From Nocardioides sp. zg-1230 (GTDB lineage Bacteria > Actinomycetota > Actinomycetes > Propionibacteriales > Nocardioidaceae), in NCBI RefSeq assembly GCF_013155335.1, contig NZ_JABJQZ010000002.1:248001-312000 (forward strand): a stretch of 64,000 nt of DNA. The letters run 5' to 3'. Position 1 is the first letter of the stretch. Every line of letters begins with the position of its first letter. Positions 7,311 through 16,156 of this stretch are shown here, piece by piece. The notes beneath the pieces were generated by a model. That model had not been told where the DNA came from. It made no database searches and was given only the letters and a program-made list of their open reading frames with translations. The position numbers and the translations under genes were made by a program.

Positions 7311-8935
7311 CAGAGGGGGATGTTCCCGTGCTTCTTGGGCGGGAGGGTCTCCCGCTTGGTGCGCAGCAGCCGCAGGGCGCGGATGACCTCGACGCGGGTC
7401 TCGTGCGGCGAGATGACGGCGTCGATGTAGCCGCGCTCGGCGGCGATGTAGGGGTTGGCGAGGGTGGTCTCGTACTCGTCGATGAGCTCGGCCCGGCGGG
7501 CCTCGACGTCCCCGCCCTCCTCGGCGATCTTCTTCAGCGTCTTGCGGTGCAGGATGTTGGCGGCGCCCTGGGCGCCCATCACGGCGATCTGGGCGGTGGG
7601 CCAGGCGACGTTGATGTCGGCGCCGAGGTGCTTGGAGCCCATCACGTCGTAGGCGCCGCCGTAGGCCTTGCGGGTGATCACGGTGATCAGCGGGACGGTG
7701 GCCTCGGCGTAGGCGTAGATGAGCTTGGCGCCGCGGCGGATGATGCCGTCCCACTCCTGGTCGGTGCCGGGCAGGAAGCCGGGGACGTCGACGAAGGTCA
7801 GCACGGGGATGTTGAACGCGTCGCAGAAGCGCACGAAGCGTGCCGCCTTCTCGCTGGCGTCGATGTCGAGGGTGCCGGCGAACTGCATCGGCTGGTTGGC
7901 CACGACGCCGACGGACTGGCCCTCGACGCGGCCGAAGCCGATGAGGATGTTGGGGGCGAAGAGCTCCTGGACCTCGAGGAAGTCCTCGTCGTCGAGCACG
8001 GCGGTGATCACGTCGTGCATGTCGTAGGGCTGGTTCGCGCCGTCGGGGATGATCCGGTCGAGCGCCCGGTCGGTGCCGGTGATCTCCATGTCGGGCTGCT
8101 CGTCGTAGGTCGGCGCGGGGTCGAGGTTGTTCTGCGGGAGGAAGGACAGCATCGACTTGACGTACTCGATGGCGTCCTCCTCGTCGGAGGCCATGTAGTG
8201 GGCGTTGCCCGACTTGGTGTTGTGCGTCCGCGCGCCGCCGAGGTCCTCCATCGTGACGTCCTCGCCGGTGACGGTCTTGATGACGTCGGGACCGGTGATG
8301 AACATCGCGGAGGTCTGGTCGACCATGACGGTGAAGTCGGTGACGGCGGGGGAGTAGACGTGCCCGCCGGCGCAGTTGCCCATGATCAGGCTGATCTGCG
8401 GGATGACGCCGGAGGCGTGCACGTTGCGGCGGAAGATCTCGCCGTAGAGGCCGAGGGAGACCACGCCCTCCTGGATGCGGGCGCCGGCGCCCTCGTTGAT
8501 GCCGATGATCGGGCAGCCGGTCTTCATGGCGAGGTCCATGACCTTGGTGATCTTCTCGCCGTAGACCTCACCCAGCGAGCCGCCGAAGACGGTGAAGTCC
8601 TGGCTGAACACGCACACCATGCGGCCGTTGACCTCGCCGTAGCCGGTGACCACGCCGTCGCCGTAGGGGCGGTTCTTCTGCAGCCCGAACGCGGTCGAAC
8701 GGTGCCGCGCCAGCTCGTCGAGCTCGACGAAGGTGCCCTCGTCGAAGAGCATCTCGATGCGCTCGCGGGCGGTCCGGCGGCCCTTGGCGTGCTGCTTCTC
8801 GATGGCCTTCTCCGACCCGGCATGCACGGCCTCGTCGAGGCGCCGCTCGAGGTCGGCGAGCTTGCCCGCGGTCGTGTGGACGTCGATCTCCGACTCCGAC
8901 GGGACGTCGGTGCCCTCACCCGGCTGTGCGCTCAT
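7310..8935 (-). CDS. accD: acyl-CoA (acetyl/propionyl-CoA) carboxylase carboxyltransferase beta subunit
   Basis: This 541-aa enzyme moves CO2 from biotin to acetyl- or propionyl-CoA, supplying malonyl- or methylmalonyl-CoA. It has both crotonase-like halves. The N half holds the Gly-rich acyl-CoA site ([25 protein letters not shown]) and the C half the biotin site ([32 protein letters not shown]). Length fits PccB/AccD. The start at 8935 is set by a TAGATT -10 hexamer 7 nt upstream; a frame extending to 9499 overlaps birA antisense. The epsilon gene follows and birA, whose product biotinylates the alpha subunit, diverges 19 bp away. The alpha subunit is not in the window. Confidence 0.95.
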   Translation of the reverse strand: MSAQPGEGTDVPSESEIDVHTTAGKLADLERRLDEAVHAGSEKAIEKQHAKGRRTARERIEMLFDEGTFVELDELARHRSTAFGLQKNRPYGDGVVTGYGEVNGRMVCVFSQDFTVFGGSLGEVYGEKITKVMDLAMKTGCPIIGINEGAGARIQEGVVSLGLYGEIFRRNVHASGVIPQISLIMGNCAGGHVYSPAVTDFTVMVDQTSAMFITGPDVIKTVTGEDVTMEDLGGARTHNTKSGNAHYMASDEEDAIEYVKSMLSFLPQNNLDPAPTYDEQPDMEITGTDRALDRIIPDGANQPYDMHDVITAVLDDEDFLEVQELFAPNILIGFGRVEGQSVGVVANQPMQFAGTLDIDASEKAARFVRFCDAFNIPVLTFVDVPGFLPGTDQEWDGIIRRGAKLIYAYAEATVPLITVITRKAYGGAYDVMGSKHLGADINVAWPTAQIAVMGAQGAANILHRKTLKKIAEEGGDVEARRAELIDEYETTLANPYIAAERGYIDAVISPHETRVEVIRALRLLRTKRETLPPKKHGNIPL

Positions 8936-8942
8936 GTGGGGC

Positions 8943-8948
8943 AATCTA
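8943..8948 (-). promoter_or_regulatory. -10 hexamer TAGATT in the 19-bp gap between accD and birA
   Basis: The two start codons (accD at 8935, birA at 8955) are only 19 bp apart. TAGATT on the minus strand is 7 nt before the accD ATG. Overlapping bases on the plus strand (CAATCT, TAGACC) may serve birA. Both messages must then be leaderless or nearly so. Confidence 0.5.
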
Positions 8949-8954
8949 GACCCC

Positions 8955-9752
8955 ATGACGTCCAGCCCGGCACCTCGCCCACCCCTCGACCTCGACCGGC
9001 TCACGGCGCCCGCGGGCTGGCGCGTGGAGGTCGTCGAGTCGACTCCCTCGACCAACGCGGCGGTCGCGGAACGCGCCCGCGCCGGGGAGGAGCCGGGGCT
9101 CGTGCTGGTCACCGAGCACCAGACGGCCGGGCGTGGTCGCCTCGACCGGTCGTGGGAGACTCCGGCGCGCTCGTCGCTGACGTTCTCGGTGCTGCTGCGC
9201 CCCGACGTACCGCCCGCGTCGTGGTCGTGGCTGCCGCTGCTGACCGGGTACGCCGTCCAGGCCGCGCTGGCCGACCGGCTGCCCGACGTCGCGCTCAAGT
9301 GGCCCAACGACGTCCTCGTCGACGACGGGTCCGGCACCGGGCGCAAGGTCTGCGGCATTCTCGTCGAGCGGGTCGAGACCAGTGCGGGCCCCGTGGCGGT
9401 GGTCGGCGTCGGCATCAACGTCGACCAGACCCTCGACGAGCTCCCGGTCGCGCTCGCGACGTCGGTCTCGCTCGAGACGGGGGAGCCGGTGGAGCGCACG
9501 GGCCTCCTGAGCCAGGTGCTCGGCTCGCTGCACGGCCTGCAGGGCGTGCTCGACGACGTGGAGTCGCTGCGCCGGGCCTACGCCGACGTGTGCGTGACGC
9601 TGGGCCGGACCGTCGACGTCCACCTGCCGGGAGGCGACGTACGACGCGGTGAGGCGCTCGACATCGACGCGTCCGGGGCACTCGTGGTCGGCACCGACGA
9701 CGGGGCGTTCACGGTGGCCGCGGGCGACGTCGTGCACGTGCGTCCTGCCTAG
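8955..9752 (+). CDS. birA: biotin--[acetyl-CoA-carboxylase] ligase
   Basis: This 265-aa ligase activates biotin with ATP and attaches it to the carboxylase biotin carrier. Catalytic motifs are [13 protein letters not shown], the biotinyl-AMP loop [20 protein letters not shown] and [10 protein letters not shown], followed by the small C-terminal SH3-like domain ([19 protein letters not shown]). There is no N-terminal helix-turn-helix, so it is the monofunctional type, not a repressor. The start at 8955 was chosen over an upstream frame running into accD. Divergence from accDE agrees with its substrate. Confidence 0.95.
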   Translation: MTSSPAPRPPLDLDRLTAPAGWRVEVVESTPSTNAAVAERARAGEEPGLVLVTEHQTAGRGRLDRSWETPARSSLTFSVLLRPDVPPASWSWLPLLTGYAVQAALADRLPDVALKWPNDVLVDDGSGTGRKVCGILVERVETSAGPVAVVGVGINVDQTLDELPVALATSVSLETGEPVERTGLLSQVLGSLHGLQGVLDDVESLRRAYADVCVTLGRTVDVHLPGGDVRRGEALDIDASGALVVGTDDGAFTVAAGDVVHVRPA

Positions 9753-9772
9753 CAGGCACGCACCCCGGATGA

Positions 9773-9778
9773 CATGAT
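9773..9778 (+). promoter_or_regulatory. -10-like hexamer CATGAT before the PH-domain gene
   Basis: CATGAT (close to TATGAT) ends 6 nt before the GTG at 9785 and no Shine-Dalgarno sequence is seen. The pattern is that of a leaderless start. Confidence 0.35.
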
Positions 9779-9784
9779 CGCTGC

Positions 9785-10288
9785 GTGGCGTTCCCGAGCA
9801 AGCTCCTCAACCCCGGTGAGCACGTCGTCGTCTCCACCCGGACGCATCCCAAGGCGCTGGTGCTCCCCGGGCTGGTCGTGCTGGCGGCGCTGGCGGCGTC
9901 CGTCTTCCTCGACGGGCTGGTCGACGGCTCGTTCCCCAGCCTGGCCGTCTGGGCGCTGCTCCTGGTGGCGCTCGGGTGGTTCCTGGTCGGCCCGCTGCTG
10001 CGCTGGCTGACCACGACCTACACCTTCACCAACCGCCGCTTCATCAAGAGGTCCGGCTTCGTGTCCAAGGAGGGCCGCACGATCCCGCTCAACCGCATCA
10101 GCGGCGTGGACTTCGAGATCGGCGTGATCGACCGCATCTTCGGCTGCGGCACGCTGGTCGTCTCCGACGCGAGCACCGCCGGCAGCGTCATGCTCCGCGA
10201 CATCCCCGACGTCGAGCAGGTGCAGCTGCAGGTCGCCGAGCAGCTCCACCACCTCTCGAGTGGCGACCGCCGCGACGATGGCGCCTGA
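9785..10288 (+). CDS. PH domain-containing membrane protein
   Basis: This 167-aa protein has two hydrophobic helices (about residues 24-42 and 50-68) followed by a bacterial PH-like domain of the bPH_2 (YdbS/YdbT) type (YTFTNRRFIKRSGFVSKEGR, IPLNRISGVDFEIGVIDRIFG, GTLVVSDAS). Such proteins sit in the membrane with the PH domain in the cytoplasm; no enzyme activity is known. The GTG start has a CATGAT hexamer 6 nt upstream. The 3' end overlaps the cyclase gene if that gene starts at 10260. Confidence 0.85.
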   Translation: MAFPSKLLNPGEHVVVSTRTHPKALVLPGLVVLAALAASVFLDGLVDGSFPSLAVWALLLVALGWFLVGPLLRWLTTTYTFTNRRFIKRSGFVSKEGRTIPLNRISGVDFEIGVIDRIFGCGTLVVSDASTAGSVMLRDIPDVEQVQLQVAEQLHHLSSGDRRDDGA

Positions 10289-11294
10289 CCGCAAGCGCCG
10301 CGGCCTCCCGGACACCGGACCCCAGGGGGCGCCGGGGGAGCAGCTCGACCACGCCATCCTGCGCAGCGACCCGGCCTTCAACGCCGTCGAGGTCGCCGCC
10401 CGGAGCGGCGTGACGATCGAGCAGACCCGGCGGCTGTGGCGCGCGCTCGGCTTCCCCGAGTTCAGCGGCGAGAAGGCCTACACGGCCGCCGACATCGAGG
10501 CCGTCTCGACCCTCATGGGCTTCGTCGACTCCGGGGCCGTGGACTTCGACACGGCCGTCAACCTCACCCGCGGCGTCGGCCAGACCATGGCCCGGCTCGC
10601 CGACTGGGAGGTCTCCACGCTCGTCAGCCGGGTGGAGGAGATGGAGGCCGGCGACGAGGCCACCGGCTCGCGCATCGGGTCCGCGATGCGGCTCATCGAC
10701 GAGATCAACCCGCCGTTCGAGCGGCTCCTGGTCTACGCCTGGCGACGCCACCTCGCCGCCGCTGTCGGCCGGATCGAGGCGATGGGCGCGAAGGACGAGG
10801 ACCTCCACACCATCGACGTGACCGTCGGGTTCGCCGACCTGGTCTCCTTCACGGCTTTGTCCAACACGCTCGACCGCGACGAGATCGGCGACCTGGTGGA
10901 GGTCTTCGAGAGCCGGTGCCAGGACGTGGTGGCCCGCTACGGCGGCCGCATCATCAAGAGCCTCGGCGACTCCGTCCTCTTCGTGACCAACACCGCCGAG
11001 GAGGCGGTCGGGGTGGCCGAGGGGATCATCAACGTCATCGGCCGCGACCCGAAGATGCCCGACGTCCGGCTCGGCCTGGCCAGCGGTCCCGTGGTCCAGC
11101 GCCTCGGCGACATCTTCGGACCGCCCGTCAACATGGCCGCGCGGCTGACCCAGGTCGCGCGTCGCAACCGGCTCATCGTGGACCAGAACACCGCCGACCT
11201 GCTCCCCGACGAGGAGTGGGAGGACCGCCGCCTGCCGGCGCGCCCGGTGCGTGGCTTCGGGCTCGTGGAGCCGGTGGCCGTACGCCGCCGCTGA
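10260..11294 (+). CDS. class III adenylate/guanylate cyclase with N-terminal regulatory domain
   Basis: This protein of up to 344 aa would make cAMP or cGMP. Residues about 25-170 are an N-terminal domain that begins with a winged-helix-like stretch (VEVAARSGVTIEQTRRLWRALG) and continues with a helical part. The cyclase domain starts near 180, with a metal Asp in VGFADLVSFTALS, a second in IIKSLGDSVLFVT, and the region GPVVQRLGDIFGPPVNMAARLTQVA, cut here for length. No membrane helix is seen, so it is soluble. The GTG at 10260 overlaps the PH gene by 29 bp; an ATG at 10278 is an equally possible start. Confidence 0.88.
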   Translation: MATAATMAPDRKRRGLPDTGPQGAPGEQLDHAILRSDPAFNAVEVAARSGVTIEQTRRLWRALGFPEFSGEKAYTAADIEAVSTLMGFVDSGAVDFDTAVNLTRGVGQTMARLADWEVSTLVSRVEEMEAGDEATGSRIGSAMRLIDEINPPFERLLVYAWRRHLAAAVGRIEAMGAKDEDLHTIDVTVGFADLVSFTALSNTLDRDEIGDLVEVFESRCQDVVARYGGRIIKSLGDSVLFVTNTAEEAVGVAEGIINVIGRDPKMPDVRLGLASGPVVQRLGDIFGPPVNMAARLTQVARRNRLIVDQNTADLLPDEEWEDRRLPARPVRGFGLVEPVAVRRR

Positions 11295-11298
11295 CCGG

Positions 11299-11350
11299 CC
11301 GAGGTGGACCAGACCAGTCGTCCACAATTCACCCATAAGGACCACCTCGG
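11299..11350. terminator. long-loop inverted repeat after the cyclase gene
   Basis: CCGAGGTGG at 11299-11307 pairs with CCACCTCGG at 11342-11350. It begins 5 bp after the cyclase stop and ends 27 bp before the next GTG, in an otherwise relatively AT-rich stretch. It could be a terminator or an operator for the winged-helix gene; the sequence does not decide. Confidence 0.35.
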
Positions 11351-11377
11351 GGCCGGGCGGTCCCTACGTTTCACCGC

Positions 11378-11695
11378 GTGCTGGCTGTGCAGGACGTACG
11401 ACTCGACCCCACCTCGCGACAGGTGTGGCGTGGCGACCGTGAGATCAGGCTCTCCCGCAAGGAGTTCCAGCTCCTGCACGCCCTGATGGCGCGCCCGGGC
11501 GACATCGTCACCCGCGGCGAGCTCATGGCGGACGTGTGGCAGACGTCGTTCTACACCAACTCCAAGACCATCGACGTGCACCTGGGCTGGCTGCGCCGCA
11601 AGCTCGGCGACGACCCCCGCAGGCCCACGCTGATCACGACCCACCGTGGTCGCGGGCTGCGCTTCGAGCCGACCGCCGACACGGTCGTCGGCTGA
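11378..11695 (+). CDS. stand-alone OmpR/PhoB-type winged-helix DNA-binding protein
   Basis: This 105-aa protein is the DNA-binding half of an OmpR/PhoB regulator without a receiver domain. It shows the N-terminal strands (VRLDPTSRQVWRGDREI), the recognition helix region (KEFQLLHALMARPGDIVTRGELM, cut here for length; then SKTIDVHLGWLRRKLGDDP) and the C-terminal wing (LITTHRGRGLRFEP). No receiver or kinase is nearby and the upstream sequence does not continue the frame, so it looks complete rather than truncated. GTG codons at 11378 and 11387 are possible starts. Target genes are unknown; purK-purE downstream are not obviously linked. Confidence 0.85.
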   Translation: MLAVQDVRLDPTSRQVWRGDREIRLSRKEFQLLHALMARPGDIVTRGELMADVWQTSFYTNSKTIDVHLGWLRRKLGDDPRRPTLITTHRGRGLRFEPTADTVVG

Positions 11696-11736
11696 GGAGC
11701 AGCGAGACCGCGGCAGGGCCCGCGCACCGGGTCGCA

Positions 11737-11742
11737 TAGGCT
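11737..11742 (+). promoter_or_regulatory. -10 hexamer TAGGCT, leaderless promoter of purK
   Basis: TAGGCT ends 6 nt before the GTG start at 11749 and no Shine-Dalgarno sequence lies in between. Confidence 0.5.
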
Positions 11743-11748
11743 CCGGTC

Positions 11749-12918
11749 GTGTCCTCGACCGGCTCGCACCGCGCCCCCACGCTCGCCGTCATCGGGGGTG
11801 GCCAGCTGGCCCGGATGATGGCCCAGCCCGCCATCGCGCTCGGCCTGCCGCTGCGCCTGCTCGCCGAGGCCGAGGGCGTCTCGGCCGCCCAGGTCATCCC
11901 CGACCACCTGGTCGGTGACTACACCGACCTGCCGACGCTGCGGAAGATCACCGACGGCGCGGCCGTGGTCACCTTCGACCACGAGCACGTCCCGACCGCC
12001 CACCTGCACGCGCTCGCCGACGACGGGGTCGCCGTACGTCCCGGGCCCGAGGCGCTCGTCCACGCCCAGGACAAGGCCGTGATGCGTCGCCGCCTCGCCG
12101 AGCTCGACGTCCCGTGCCCGCGCAACGCCGTCGTGACCTCCACCGCCGACGTGGAGGCCTTCGGCCTGCCGTGCGTGCTGAAGACCACCCGTGGTGGCTA
12201 CGACGGCAAGGGCGTGTGGGTCGTGCGTGCGCCGGAGGAGGCGCAGGTCGCCTTCGACACCGCAGCGGCCGCCGGCGTGCAGGTGCTGGCCGAGGAGCTG
12301 ATCGACTTCCGGCGCGAGCTCTCGGCCCTCGTCGCCCGGGCCCCCAGCGGCCAGGCCGCGGCGTACCCCGTCGTCACCTCCACCCAGCTCGACGGCATCT
12401 GCCACGAGGTCATCGCCCCCGCGCCCGACCTCGCGCCCGCTCTCGCCGGTCAGGCGCAGGAGATCGCCCTGCGGGTCGCCGGTGCGCTCGACGTCACGGG
12501 CATCCTCGCCGTCGAGCTCTTCGAGACGACCGACGGCCGGATCCTGGTCAACGAGCTGGCGATGCGTCCGCACAACACCGGCCACTGGACCCAGGACGGC
12601 GCCGTGACGTCCCAGTTCGAGAATCACCTCCGCGCCGTCATGGACCTCCCGCTGGGCTCGCCGGCCCCACGTGAGCGCTGGACCGTGATGGTCAACATCC
12701 TCGGCGGACCCACCGACAGCGGGCACCTATACGACGGCCTGCCGCACGCGATGGCCCGTGACCCGCACCTGCGGGTGCACCTCTACGGCAAGGACCTGCG
12801 CCCCGGGCGCAAGGTCGGCCACGTCAACGCCTACGGCGACGACCTCGACGACTGCCTCGAGCGGGCGCGGCACGCCGCGGCCTGGTTCCGCGGCGACCTG
12901 GGCAACGAGAGCGAGTGA
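11749..12918 (+). CDS. purK: 5-(carboxyamino)imidazole ribonucleotide synthase
   Basis: This 389-aa ATP-grasp enzyme makes N5-CAIR from AIR, bicarbonate and ATP in purine synthesis. It shows the N-terminal [14 protein letters not shown], the ATP-grasp core ([16 protein letters not shown]), the metal-binding region ([28 protein letters not shown]) and the family's C-terminal domain ([17 protein letters not shown]). Length is normal. The GTG start is supported by a -10 hexamer 6 nt upstream. purE begins 12 bp after the stop, so the two consecutive pathway steps are co-transcribed. Confidence 0.97.
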   Translation: MSSTGSHRAPTLAVIGGGQLARMMAQPAIALGLPLRLLAEAEGVSAAQVIPDHLVGDYTDLPTLRKITDGAAVVTFDHEHVPTAHLHALADDGVAVRPGPEALVHAQDKAVMRRRLAELDVPCPRNAVVTSTADVEAFGLPCVLKTTRGGYDGKGVWVVRAPEEAQVAFDTAAAAGVQVLAEELIDFRRELSALVARAPSGQAAAYPVVTSTQLDGICHEVIAPAPDLAPALAGQAQEIALRVAGALDVTGILAVELFETTDGRILVNELAMRPHNTGHWTQDGAVTSQFENHLRAVMDLPLGSPAPRERWTVMVNILGGPTDSGHLYDGLPHAMARDPHLRVHLYGKDLRPGRKVGHVNAYGDDLDDCLERARHAAAWFRGDLGNESE

Positions 12919-12929
12919 AGGAGACCCCC

Positions 12930-13460
12930 ATGGGCGAGCAGCAGCAGGCACGGGTCGGCATCGTGATGGGGTCGGACTCCGACTGGCCGGTCATGCAGGC
13001 CGCCGGCGAGATCCTCACCGAGCTCGGCGTCGCGTGGGAGGCCGACGTCGTCTCCGCACACCGGATGCCCACCGAGATGATCGAGTGGGGCCGGCAGGCC
13101 CACACCCGCGGGCTGTCGGTGGTCATCGCCGGCGCCGGGGGAGCGGCCCACCTGCCCGGGATGCTCGCCTCGGTGACGCCCCTGCCGGTCATCGGGGTGC
13201 CGGTGCCGCTGAAGTACCTCGACGGCATGGACTCACTGCTCTCGATCGTGCAGATGCCCGGCGGCATCCCGGTCGCCACCGTCGCCATCGGCAACGCCAA
13301 GAACGCCGGCATCCTCGCCGCGCGCATCCTCGCGACCAGCGACGCCGACCTGCAGCAGCGCCTCGTCGACTACCAGGCGGAGCTCGCCGAGACCGCCCAC
13401 GCCAAGGGTGACGTCGTACGCCAGGCGGCGTCCGGTGCGACCCGCCGCGTCGGCTTCTAG
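12930..13460 (+). CDS. purE: 5-(carboxyamino)imidazole ribonucleotide mutase
   Basis: This 176-aa mutase converts N5-CAIR to CAIR, the step after PurK. The class I PurE motif [13 protein letters not shown] is at the N-terminus, followed by [20 protein letters not shown] and a region ending in [17 protein letters not shown]. The ATG at 12930 has AAGGAG at 12918-12923 six bases upstream, so it is preferred over an in-frame GTG at 12915 that overlaps purK. The stop TAG lies in a CTAG shared with the convergent ArfB-like gene. Confidence 0.97.
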   Translation: MGEQQQARVGIVMGSDSDWPVMQAAGEILTELGVAWEADVVSAHRMPTEMIEWGRQAHTRGLSVVIAGAGGAAHLPGMLASVTPLPVIGVPVPLKYLDGMDSLLSIVQMPGGIPVATVAIGNAKNAGILAARILATSDADLQQRLVDYQAELAETAHAKGDVVRQAASGATRRVGF

Positions 13461-13891
13461 TCCCGGTCGCGCACCCGCCCGCGGAGGGCCTTGGTCGAGC
13501 CGCGCTCCTTCTTGGCCTTGAGGCGCCGCTCCTTCGCGCCCCGGCTCGGCCGCGTCGGGCGGCGGACGGGCGGCGGCGGGGCCAGCGCCCGGCGCAGCAG
13601 GTCGCTGAGGCGTTCGCGCGCCGCGACCCGGTTGCGGTGCTGCGAGCGGTGCTCGGACGCCGCGACGGTGACCCGACCGGACGGCCAGCGCCGCAGGGCA
13701 CGGGCCCGCTGGGTGTCGGTGAGGGCGGTCGAGGACGCGACGTCGAGCTCGAGCTCCACCCGTGAGTCGGTCGTGTTGACCGACTGGCCCCCGGGACCGG
13801 GCGACTTCGAGAAGCGCTCGACCAGCTCGGCGGCAGGCACGACAAGGCCCTCGGGCAGGCCCGGGCCGGGAGGGACGTGGAGGTCGCGCAT
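13457..13891 (-). CDS. arfB: ArfB-like peptidyl-tRNA hydrolase / release-factor-like protein
   Basis: This 144-aa protein carries the release-factor GGQ motif in [20 protein letters not shown] and an Arg/Lys-rich C-terminal tail ([18 protein letters not shown]) that enters the mRNA channel of stalled ribosomes in ArfB (YaeJ). It lacks the codon-recognition domains of RF1/RF2. The expected role is release of nascent chains from non-stop ribosomes. The ATG at 13891 is preferred over a frame extending to 14125 that overlaps the next gene antisense. It is convergent with purE and shares CTAG with its stop. Confidence 0.92.
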   Translation of the reverse strand: MRDLHVPPGPGLPEGLVVPAAELVERFSKSPGPGGQSVNTTDSRVELELDVASSTALTDTQRARALRRWPSGRVTVAASEHRSQHRNRVAARERLSDLLRRALAPPPPVRRPTRPSRGAKERRLKAKKERGSTKALRGRVRDRD

Positions 13892-13958
13892 CCCCCCATT
13901 GTGGGATGAACGGCAATGTGGCTTGACGGCGACCGCACGAGGCGCGAGCGTCTGGCCC

Positions 13959-15158
13959 GTGGGGGAGCAGAGGGTCGGCGTCGTGGGTGGCGGCATCCTC
14001 GGCGTGGCGATCGCGCGCGAGGTCGTCCGCCGGCGTCCCGGCACCGAGGTGGTGGTGCTGGAGAAGGAGGACCGGCTCGCCGCGCACCAGACCGGCCACA
14101 ACTCCGGCGTCGTGCACGCTGGCATCTACTACAAGCCGGGAAGCCTCAAGGCCGAGCTCTGCGCCCGGGGGCGCAACCTGCTCCGCGACTTCTGCGCGGA
14201 GCATGCGATCGCGTACGACGCCTGCGGCAAGCTCGTCGTCGCGGTGGACGCCGACGAGATGGGCCGCTTCGACGCCCTCGAGCAGACCGCCCGCGCCAAC
14301 GGCGTCCCGGGCCTGCGCCGGCTGCCGGCCGAGGAGATCGCCGACGTCGAGCCCCACGCGCGCGGCCTGGCCGCGCTCCACTCCCCGGAGACCGCGATCA
14401 CCGACTACCCGGCGATCACCGAGGCACTCGCCGACGAGGTGTTCGCGGCGGGCGGCGGCGTGAGGCTGGGGGCGCGCGTCGTCGGCATCCGGCGCCAGGG
14501 CGACGCGGTGCTGGTGCAGGTCGACGGGGACCCGGCGCCGCTGCGCTTCGACCACGTGGTGGTCGCGGCGGGGCTGCAGGCCGACCGTGTCTCCGCGCTC
14601 GTCGACGGTGAGCGCAGCCCCGCGATCCTGCCGTTCCGGGGGGAGTACCTCGGCGTCGACGCTGCGAAGCAGGACCTGGTGCGCGGCATGGTCTACCCGG
14701 TCCCCGACCCGCGCTACCCCTTCCTCGGCGTGCACTTCACCAGACGGGTCGACGGCTCCCTCGAGGTCGGGCCCAACGCCGTGTTGGCGACCCGGCGCGA
14801 GGGCTACCGGCGCCGGGACGTCTCCGCGTCCGACCTGCGCGACGTGCTGGCCTGGCCCGGCTTCTGGCGGCTGGCCCGCGAGCACTGGCGCACCGGCGTC
14901 GACGAGGTCGTCGGCTCGGCGTCCAAGCGGGCCTTCATGCGCTCGGCCTCGCGCTACGTCCCCGACATCGGCGTCGCCGACGTGACCCGCGCCGGCAGCG
15001 GCGTGCGCGCCCAGGCGGTCGACCGCGACGGCAGCCTCGTCGACGACTTCCGCATCACCCGGGCGGACGGCGTCACCTGCGTGCGCAACGCCCCCTCGCC
15101 CGGTGCGACCTCCAGCCTGGCCATCGCCGAGCACGTGGTGTCTAGGGTCCTCGCATGA
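13959..15158 (+). CDS. lhgO: L-2-hydroxyglutarate oxidase-like FAD-dependent oxidoreductase
   Basis: This 399-aa flavoprotein belongs to the DAO/LhgO family, which oxidises L-2-hydroxyglutarate to 2-oxoglutarate. It has the dinucleotide-binding GVVGGGILGVAIAREV, the E-K-E end of strand 2 (VVLEKEDRLAAHQTGHNS), and the LhgO-typical SGVVHAGIYYKPGSLKAELC (20 residues) and PFRGEYL. The C-terminal part GSASKRAFMRSASRYVPDI also matches the family. GTG at 13959 was chosen; the longer frame from 13491 overlaps the ArfB gene. The next gene starts 4 bp before its stop. Glycerol-3-phosphate or glycine oxidase are less likely alternatives. Confidence 0.88.
   Translation: MGEQRVGVVGGGILGVAIAREVVRRRPGTEVVVLEKEDRLAAHQTGHNSGVVHAGIYYKPGSLKAELCARGRNLLRDFCAEHAIAYDACGKLVVAVDADEMGRFDALEQTARANGVPGLRRLPAEEIADVEPHARGLAALHSPETAITDYPAITEALADEVFAAGGGVRLGARVVGIRRQGDAVLVQVDGDPAPLRFDHVVVAAGLQADRVSALVDGERSPAILPFRGEYLGVDAAKQDLVRGMVYPVPDPRYPFLGVHFTRRVDGSLEVGPNAVLATRREGYRRRDVSASDLRDVLAWPGFWRLAREHWRTGVDEVVGSASKRAFMRSASRYVPDIGVADVTRAGSGVRAQAVDRDGSLVDDFRITRADGVTCVRNAPSPGATSSLAIAEHVVSRVLA
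15143..15148 (+). promoter_or_regulatory. -10 hexamer TAGGGT inside the end of lhgO
   Basis: TAGGGT ends 6 nt before the ATG at 15155, so the oxidoreductase gene can be transcribed as a leaderless message independently of lhgO. Confidence 0.5.
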
Positions 15159-16156
15159 CCACACGCTGGGGAATCGCCGCGACCGGCGGCATGGCCGCCG
15201 CCTTCGCCTCCGACCTCGTGCTGACCGACGACGCCGAGATCGCCTTCGTCGGCAGCCGCGCATCGTCCTCGGCCGCCGCCTTCGCCGAGCGCTTCGGTGC
15301 GCCCGCGTCGGGCACCTACCGCGACCTCGTCGACGCCGGCCGCCGCGGCGACGTCGACGTGGTCTACCTCGCGACCCCGCACCCGCAGCACCACGACCTG
15401 GCGCTCGCCGCGATCGAGGCCGGGACGCCGCTGCTGGTCGAGAAGGCGTTCACCGCCACCTTGGCCGGGGCGGAGGAGGTGGTCGCCGCCGCCCGTGCAG
15501 CCGGGGTGTTCTGCATGGAGGCGATGTGGACCCGCTTCCAGCCGGTCGTCGCCCACCTCCGCGACCTCGTCGCCGCCGGCGACATCGGCGAGGTGCTGCT
15601 GGTACAGGCCGATTTCGGGGCGCAGCGTGACTTCGACCCGGCCAGCCGGCTCTTCGACCTCGCGCTCGGTGGCGGCTCCATCCTCGACCTCGGCGTCTAC
15701 CCGGTGTCGCTGGCCCAGCACCTCCTGGGCCGCCCCGACCGGGTGACCACGACGGGGACGACGTACCCCAACGGCGCGGACCGGTCGGCCGCGATCCAGC
15801 TGTCGTACGACGACGGGCGCGCCGCGTCGCTCACCTGCACGCTGGCCAGCCAGACGCCCGGCCGGGCGATCGTCGTGGGCACCGAGGGCTCCGTGGAGGT
15901 CGTCCCGCCGTTCTACCACCCCAGCACGCTCGTCGTACGACGCAACGGGGCGGAGCCCGCGGAGGTCGAGCGGCTGCCCACCGGGCGTGGCTACGTGCAC
16001 CAGGCCGAGGAGGTGCAGCGCTGCCTGGCCGCGGGGCGCACCGAGAGCCCCGTCATGCCGCTGCAGGACACCCTCGACGTGATGTGGGTGCTCGAGGAGG
16101 CCCTCGGCCAGCTCGGCATCACCATGGCCGAGGCGACGGTCGAGCTCGGCGCGTGA
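15155..16156 (+). CDS. Gfo/Idh/MocA family oxidoreductase
   Basis: This 333-aa NAD(P)-dependent dehydrogenase-like protein has an N-terminal Rossmann domain (WGIAATGGMAAAFASDL), the family's EKAFTATLAGAEE motif holding the catalytic Lys, and MEAMWTRFQP. The C-terminal alpha/beta domain follows (GGGSILDLGVYPVSLAQHLLG). Family members oxidise sugars, dihydrodiols or biliverdin; the MWTRFQP and LDLGVYP signatures resemble the dihydrodiol dehydrogenase-like subgroup. The substrate is not determined. It overlaps lhgO by 4 bp upstream and the phosphotransferase-like gene by 4 bp downstream (GTGA). Confidence 0.9.
   Translation: MTTRWGIAATGGMAAAFASDLVLTDDAEIAFVGSRASSSAAAFAERFGAPASGTYRDLVDAGRRGDVDVVYLATPHPQHHDLALAAIEAGTPLLVEKAFTATLAGAEEVVAAARAAGVFCMEAMWTRFQPVVAHLRDLVAAGDIGEVLLVQADFGAQRDFDPASRLFDLALGGGSILDLGVYPVSLAQHLLGRPDRVTTTGTTYPNGADRSAAIQLSYDDGRAASLTCTLASQTPGRAIVVGTEGSVEVVPPFYHPSTLVVRRNGAEPAEVERLPTGRGYVHQAEEVQRCLAAGRTESPVMPLQDTLDVMWVLEEALGQLGITMAEATVELGA

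Noticed and set aside
7328..9652. 774-codon plus-strand open frame
   Set aside because: It is the mirror of accD and birA codon bias and shows no domain; accD on the minus strand and birA in another plus frame have full catalytic motifs.
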